DNA of 12,856 bases, taken from Leptotrichiaceae bacterium (GTDB lineage: Bacteria; Fusobacteriota; Fusobacteriia; Fusobacteriales; Leptotrichiaceae). Below the pieces are notes generated by a model. It was not told the origin of the DNA. It worked only from the letters and a program-made list of their open reading frames with translations, and made no database searches. The stretch is taken from the NCBI GenBank assembly GCA_030532815.1, contig JAUNKI010000041.1, positions 1-12,856 of the forward strand, in the 5' to 3' direction. Of this stretch, positions 10,036 to 12,856 are shown piece by piece. Numbering within the stretch: position 1 is the stretch's first letter; every line of letters starts with the position of its first letter. Both the position numbers and the translations under genes were made by a program.

Positions 10036-10047
10036 AACAGTACTGTT
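10036..10047. promoter_or_regulatory. Palindrome at lacR start site, candidate autoregulatory operator
   Basis: AACAGTACTGTT is a perfect 12-base palindrome, flanked by TTAA/TTTAA on either side. It sits across the expected transcription start (about 10046) of the lacR promoter, a classic position for self-repression. Which protein binds it is not shown by sequence. Its arms (AACAG) differ somewhat from the TGTTT repeats at the lacA promoter. Confidence 0.45.
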
Positions 10048-10321
10048 AACTTATTATATGATAAATCAAACAGAAAATCAATGTTTTTCCTTTTATTTTG
10101 TATGTTCCGTCTACATGTGTTTTCCAGTCCGATGAATTCAACTTCCAAGTATATGTTCCGTCATTACGTAGATACAGTGTTTTGTTGGAATTATAAAAAT
10201 CTCTTCCTGCATATACCCCTGTTCCTTTGGAAAAAGTTCCTGTAACTACATTTGTTACTACTTTAAATAAAAAGGAGGAAATACTCAGAATTATTAAAAT
10301 TGCCAATATAACCAAAAACAT
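10046..10321 (-). CDS. Small membrane-anchored hypothetical protein, probably 3'-truncated
   Basis: This 91-residue frame begins with a hydrophobic segment (residues 1-19), then a soluble part with short beta-strand-like elements: TLYLRNDGTYTWKL (48-61) and HVDGTYKIKGKTLIF (69-83). The dGtY...W...GtY.i.g..l pattern recalls small lipocalin-like envelope proteins, but no family is claimed. The last eight residues (CLIYHIIS) look unrelated and coincide with the lacR promoter, so the original 3' end was probably lost at about 10075. No clear ribosome binding site precedes the ATG. The same frame stays open upstream to about 10363, so the original start may have lain further up or been lost. It may have formed an operon with the broken gene upstream. 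Confidence 0.45.
   Translation of the reverse strand: MFLVILAILIILSISSFLFKVVTNVVTGTFSKGTGVYAGRDFYNSNKTLYLRNDGTYTWKLNSSDWKTHVDGTYKIKGKTLIFCLIYHIIS
10053..10081 (-). promoter_or_regulatory. Promoter of lacR
   Basis: On the minus strand, TTGATT (10076-10081) and a consensus TATAAT (10053-10058) are separated by 17 bases. The promoter occupies the last dozen codons of the upstream reading frame (10046-10321), which suggests that frame is truncated. Confidence 0.75.
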
Positions 10322-10341
10322 TTTTATGACTGCTGTTTTTG

Positions 10342-10830
10342 TCAGTGCAATTTTATTTTTTTACAGTTATTGTTACGGAAAGAGATAAATATATTCTTTG
10401 CGGTATCTGTTTTACGGTTTTTAATCTGTTTAAAAAGAGCTTTTTGAGTATTTTGGAAATTTTCATCGTATTTATTATATTCAGAAATTTCAGTTTCAGT
10501 TTTTAAGAAACAGCTGTTTTTTTCTTTTGAAAAAATTATTCCTTTTTCCGTTAATATTTTTTCGTCGGTTTTATCGGAAGGTTCCCAGCCTTTATTTATT
10601 AAATGTTTTATATACATTTTATTATATATGGACGAAAAAGCTGTCTGTATAACTATAAACAGGAAAAAATGAGAATCGAACAGAAAAATAGTAATAATTA
10701 AGCTTATTATTCCTATAAACCAGTTTTTTCGAAAGAAAGGAACAAAAAATCCGAAAAGGAAAGTCATCCATGAAAAACCGATTTATTTTCTCCTTATTTT
10801 TAGAGTTATTTTATTACTTTATCTGTTCAT
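10342..10830 (-). pseudogene. DUF2628-like membrane protein gene with two in-frame stops
   Basis: An open frame starts at ATG 10767 (141 residues), but that ATG has no ribosome binding site at good distance. In the same frame upstream lies ATG 10830, with GAGGAG before it. It reads MNR, stop (10819-10821), eleven codons (SNKITLKIRRK), stop (10783-10785), then IGFSWM joining the open frame. GFSWxTFxFGFFVPxFR is a typical entry into DUF2628-like small membrane proteins. The hydrophobic segment at about residues 16-45 followed by SIYNKMYIKHLINKGWEP fits that family too. The simplest reading is a gene disabled by nonsense mutations. Alternatively translation restarts: AAGGAG at 10790-10795 sits before an ATC codon where one might expect ATG. 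Function is unknown. Confidence 0.5.
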
Positions 10831-11131
10831 GGTTACAAGCTCCTCTTATTTAAAGTAGCTGATTTTATCATAATTTAGATTAAAGGAATATTAGAGAAAT
10901 GAAAGATATATATTTTATTTTTTGTGTTGAAAAATTTCAAAAAATTATAATGTTTTAAAATTATTTATATAAGAAGGAATAAAAAATGAAGTAGTAGTTT
11001 TAAAATTGGTATTTTAAGATATTATATTTAATTTTACAAAGAATTTAAAAAGTAAAAAAAAAGAAAAATATAAGAGGGGGGACTATTTATTAACAGTATT
11101 TATAATCAATTAAAATTTTGGAGGTAAAATT
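10831..11131. other. Intergenic region upstream of the bacteriocin-like gene
   Basis: No convincing gene is seen. A 19-codon frame at about 10900 lacks a ribosome binding site, and an ATG at 10986 with an AAGGA upstream stops after two codons. A weak promoter candidate (TTGTGT 10922-10927, TATAAT 10946-10951, 18 bases apart) and a purine block AGAGGGGGGA (11073-11082) are the only notable elements. The region is extremely AT-rich. Confidence 0.5.
10922..10951 (+). promoter_or_regulatory. Possible promoter for the bacteriocin-like cassette
   Basis: TTGTGT (10922-10927) and TATAAT (10946-10951) are 18 bases apart, giving a leader of about 175 bases to the precursor gene. A second TATAAT at 11101-11106 would give a short leader but has no -35 box, only the G-rich block upstream. 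Neither is secure in such AT-rich DNA. Confidence 0.25.
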
Positions 11132-11455
11132 ATGGAAATGAAAGAATTAAGTTACAATGAACTAATGGAAATTGATGGCGGAAAAAGAAATAGAGCCAGA
11201 AGAGGTAGAGGAAGTTGGGGTTGTGAATGTAACAGAGATTGGGATAGAATAGCTAAAGGAACAATAGAATTAGGTTATGGAATAGATAGAAAAACTCAAT
11301 CTACAAAGGAAGATAATGCTTTAAGAGGAGAAATAATCAGTCGTGCCGGAGATTATCATATAGACAGAGGTATAAGCAGAATAAAAGAAGGTTGGCGTGG
11401 CGGTTGTACTCGTAGTGAATATAGGGAATTTAACAAATGGCGTGGAGGAAAATAG
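11132..11455 (+). CDS. Double-glycine-leader bacteriocin-like precursor peptide
   Basis: This 107-residue secreted-peptide precursor has leader residues 1-17, MEMKELSYNELMEIDGG, which match the class II bacteriocin/pheromone leader pattern LSxxELxxIxGG exactly, so cleavage after Gly17 by a C39 peptidase is expected. The predicted mature part is 90 residues, long for this class. It carries 16 arginines with a basic start (KRNRARRGRG), cysteines at 31, 33 and 92, several Trp/Gly pairs (SWG, GWRGG, KWRGG), and no obvious membrane helix. The function of the core is unknown; a toxin acting on other bacteria or a modified peptide are the main options. GGAGG lies 7 bases upstream. The next gene overlaps by 19 bases, and a C39 exporter remnant follows at 12403. 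Confidence 0.75.
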   Translation: MEMKELSYNELMEIDGGKRNRARRGRGSWGCECNRDWDRIAKGTIELGYGIDRKTQSTKEDNALRGEIISRAGDYHIDRGISRIKEGWRGGCTRSEYREFNKWRGGK

Positions 11456-12318
11456 AAAAATTAGGGAATATTTCCATATTTTTATTTATAATTAGTTTTC
11501 TAAATGTCATATTTGTATTTATATTAAGAAAATTAATTATAAATTCAAGAATAAATTCCATAATTACAATACATAAATTAATAAGTTATTTATTAGATAT
11601 TCCGATCATTTATTATTTTATAAGAAATAATAAAAATAAAAAATATTTTATAAAAAAGGAAAAAATAGGGATAAAGAATTTTGTTAACTATTATTCATTG
11701 ATGTTTTTTATAGGACTGCTTATAAATATAATATCTGTTATGCCTAAGATAATAATGGAAAATAAGAAAAGTGATATTTTGTATGATTATTCTTCTTATA
11801 ATATTAATATAATAATATTTTCAGTTATAATAATAGCTCCTATTATAGAAGAATTAATGTTTCGCGGAGTAATAATGAATGATTTGAAAGAATACGGTTA
11901 CAAATCTGCAGTAATCATAAATTCAGTACTGTTTGGCCTTTCCCATATAGAAATAAGTAAAGTTATAATGACTACTTTATTAGGAATAATTTTTTCCTAT
12001 GTTGCATACCGATATTCATTAAAATGTTCTATTTTGCTGCATGTAATATGGAATTTAAATTCAGGAATAGGAACAATATTTTACTTTAATAAAATTCCTG
12101 AAGAAATATTAATATTATCTATGGGAGGACTATCTTTGGTTTTATTTCTAATTTTTATAATTGGAATAATAAAAAGAAAGTATACAGATATATTTTTTAT
12201 GTTTAAATTTAATAAGAGAGATAAAGAGAACACTATTTTATTTTTAAAAAATAATATTATATTTCTTTTTATAATAATGATAATGTTTTTTCTAAATAAT
12301 TATTACTGGTATTTGTAA
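11437..12318 (+). CDS. CPBP-family intramembrane metalloprotease, candidate immunity protein
   Basis: This is a 293-residue polytopic membrane protein, with hydrophobic segments at about residues 12-31, 46-63, 86-102, 123-137, 156-168, 176-192, 222-245 and 272-288. All three CPBP (CAAX protease/bacteriocin-processing, Abi) motifs are present: EELMFRG with Glu138, Glu139 and Arg143; FGLSH with His170; HVIWN with His202 and Asn206. These residues form the metal-binding active site of the family. Members next to double-glycine bacteriocin genes often confer self-immunity, while others cleave signal peptides or leaders. The start overlaps the precursor's last 19 bases, with AGGGA 9 bases before it inside the precursor, implying translational coupling. 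It ends just before a strong terminator. Confidence 0.85.
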   Translation: MAWRKIEKLGNISIFLFIISFLNVIFVFILRKLIINSRINSIITIHKLISYLLDIPIIYYFIRNNKNKKYFIKKEKIGIKNFVNYYSLMFFIGLLINIISVMPKIIMENKKSDILYDYSSYNINIIIFSVIIIAPIIEELMFRGVIMNDLKEYGYKSAVIINSVLFGLSHIEISKVIMTTLLGIIFSYVAYRYSLKCSILLHVIWNLNSGIGTIFYFNKIPEEILILSMGGLSLVLFLIFIIGIIKRKYTDIFFMFKFNKRDKENTILFLKNNIIFLFIIMIMFFLNNYYWYL

Positions 12319-12327
12319 ATAGCTTTA

Positions 12328-12370
12328 AAAACAAAGAGTTTCTACCAAATAAAGAAACTCTTTGTTTTCT
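12328..12370 (+). terminator. Strong terminator after the CPBP gene
   Basis: A perfect 16-base inverted repeat, including AACAAAGAGTTTCT at 12330-12343 and AGAAACTCTTTGTT at 12353-12366, has a 9-base loop and a T-rich 3' side. It lies 10 bases past the CPBP stop and should end the precursor-protease transcript before the exporter remnant. The A-rich 5' side means it could work in both directions. Confidence 0.88.
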
Positions 12371-12402
12371 AAATAAAATTAAAAAAGAGGTAATAGATAG
12401 TT

Positions 12403-12534
12403 ATGTTAAAAAAATATCATAATGTTTTGCAAAGAGATGAAAGAGATTGTGGATCAGCCTGTATTTTAACCATAGCGAAACAGTTTAATTCTGATTTTTC
12501 AGTCGCAAAATCGGAAGATATAACTGAAACCTGA
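12403..12534 (+). pseudogene. Truncated C39 peptidase/bacteriocin ABC exporter remnant
   Basis: Forty-three codons begin MLKKYHNVLQRDERDCGSAC, the hallmark start of the C39 peptidase domain of bacteriocin exporters (LagD/ComA/PCAT type). Gln10 is the oxyanion-hole residue and Cys16 in RDCGSAC the nucleophile. The family needs a His and an Asp about 80-100 residues later, then six membrane helices and an ATPase, roughly 700 residues in all. Here a TGA ends the frame at codon 44 and the opposite strand is soon occupied by another gene, so the rest is absent. The tail after about residue 32 no longer looks like C39. GAGG lies 12 bases before the ATG. It is separated from the CPBP gene by a terminator. 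It is most likely a deletion relic. Confidence 0.75.
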
Positions 12535-12548
12535 TATATTAGAGGTAT

Positions 12549-12818
12549 TTAAAATTTAATCAAACGGCAGTATAAAAAAATATGTATAATCAGAATTAAG
12601 AGTAATCCGATACGAAAATAAGGTTTTCTGATTTTATGACGATATAGGATCATTCCTGCTGTACCGCCTAATGCTCCTCCAAGCAACGAACACCCCAGTA
12701 ACATAAATTCTGAAATTCTCCATTTGCGATGTTTCGCTTTGTACTTATCAATTGCAAATAATATAAAAGTCAGGAGATTAAGTATAATTAATAATTCTTT
12801 TATAAAACTTTTCGGCAT
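12549..12818 (-). CDS. DUF1294 family small membrane protein
   Basis: This 89-residue protein has two or three hydrophobic segments (about 7-23, 38-57 and 69-86). The DUF1294 hallmarks are in order: DKYKA (24-28), WRISE (33-37), GGALGG (47-52) and RHK (60-62). Length is full for the family, whose function is unknown. No clear ribosome binding site precedes the ATG at 12818, so the true start may differ by a few codons. It converges on the exporter remnant with 14 bases between stops and probably marks the chromosomal side of the bacteriocin-like cassette. Confidence 0.82.
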   Translation of the reverse strand: MPKSFIKELLIILNLLTFILFAIDKYKAKHRKWRISEFMLLGCSLLGGALGGTAGMILYRHKIRKPYFRIGLLLILIIHIFLYCRLIKF

Positions 12819-12856
12819 TATTTTTCGTATGTTAAACGGAGTAGTCTTAAAAAACT

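Noticed and set aside
10900..10959. Short frame of about 19 codons upstream of the bacteriocin-like gene
   Set aside because: It has no ribosome binding site and low-complexity A/T-rich content; it is likely chance.

Overview
The window is very AT-rich, with short intergenic spacers, A/T-ending codons and strong AGGAGG-type ribosome binding sites. It encodes both a diderm-type OmpA/glycine-zipper lipoprotein and a lactose operon of the Firmicutes type. That combination suggests a fusobacterium, most likely Leptotrichia or a close relative. This assignment is inference; no rRNA or other marker gene is present.

Layout. Positions 1-348 are non-coding and hold a probable terminator for the minus-strand dus gene (349-1290), which has a clear promoter at 1328-1356. 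A divergent OmpA-family lipoprotein gene follows (1439-2083, plus). The 573-base gap at 2084-2656 holds two nested or terminal inverted-repeat structures: an imperfect one at 2125-2248 and a MITE-like one with perfect 14-base ends at 2395-2524.

From 10017 down to 2657 on the minus strand lies a complete tagatose-6-phosphate lactose regulon in the order lacR, lacA, lacB, lacC, lacD, lacF, lacE, lacG. LacF/LacE import and phosphorylate lactose. LacG splits lactose-6-phosphate into glucose and galactose-6-phosphate. LacAB, LacC and LacD carry galactose-6-phosphate through tagatose-6-phosphate and tagatose-1,6-bisphosphate to triose phosphates. LacR is the DeoR-type repressor. The key catalytic residues are intact. 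lacR and lacA each have a well-spaced sigma70-type promoter with adjacent inverted or direct repeats, and a hairpin terminator separates the two genes.

Upstream of lacR are two degraded minus-strand genes. One is a small membrane-anchored protein whose 3' end runs into the lacR promoter. The other is a DUF2628-like membrane protein whose probable original start is cut off by two in-frame TAA codons.

The right end holds a bacteriocin-like locus on the plus strand. It has a precursor with a textbook double-glycine leader and an unusually long, arginine-rich 90-residue core (11132-11455). An overlapping CPBP-family membrane protease, a candidate immunity or processing protein, follows (11437-12318). 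After a strong terminator there is a 43-codon remnant of a C39 peptidase/ABC exporter (12403-12534). No intact exporter is in the window. A DUF1294 membrane protein (12549-12818, minus) closes the window. The bacteriocin-like cassette is the most novel part; the lac operon is well-understood metabolism.
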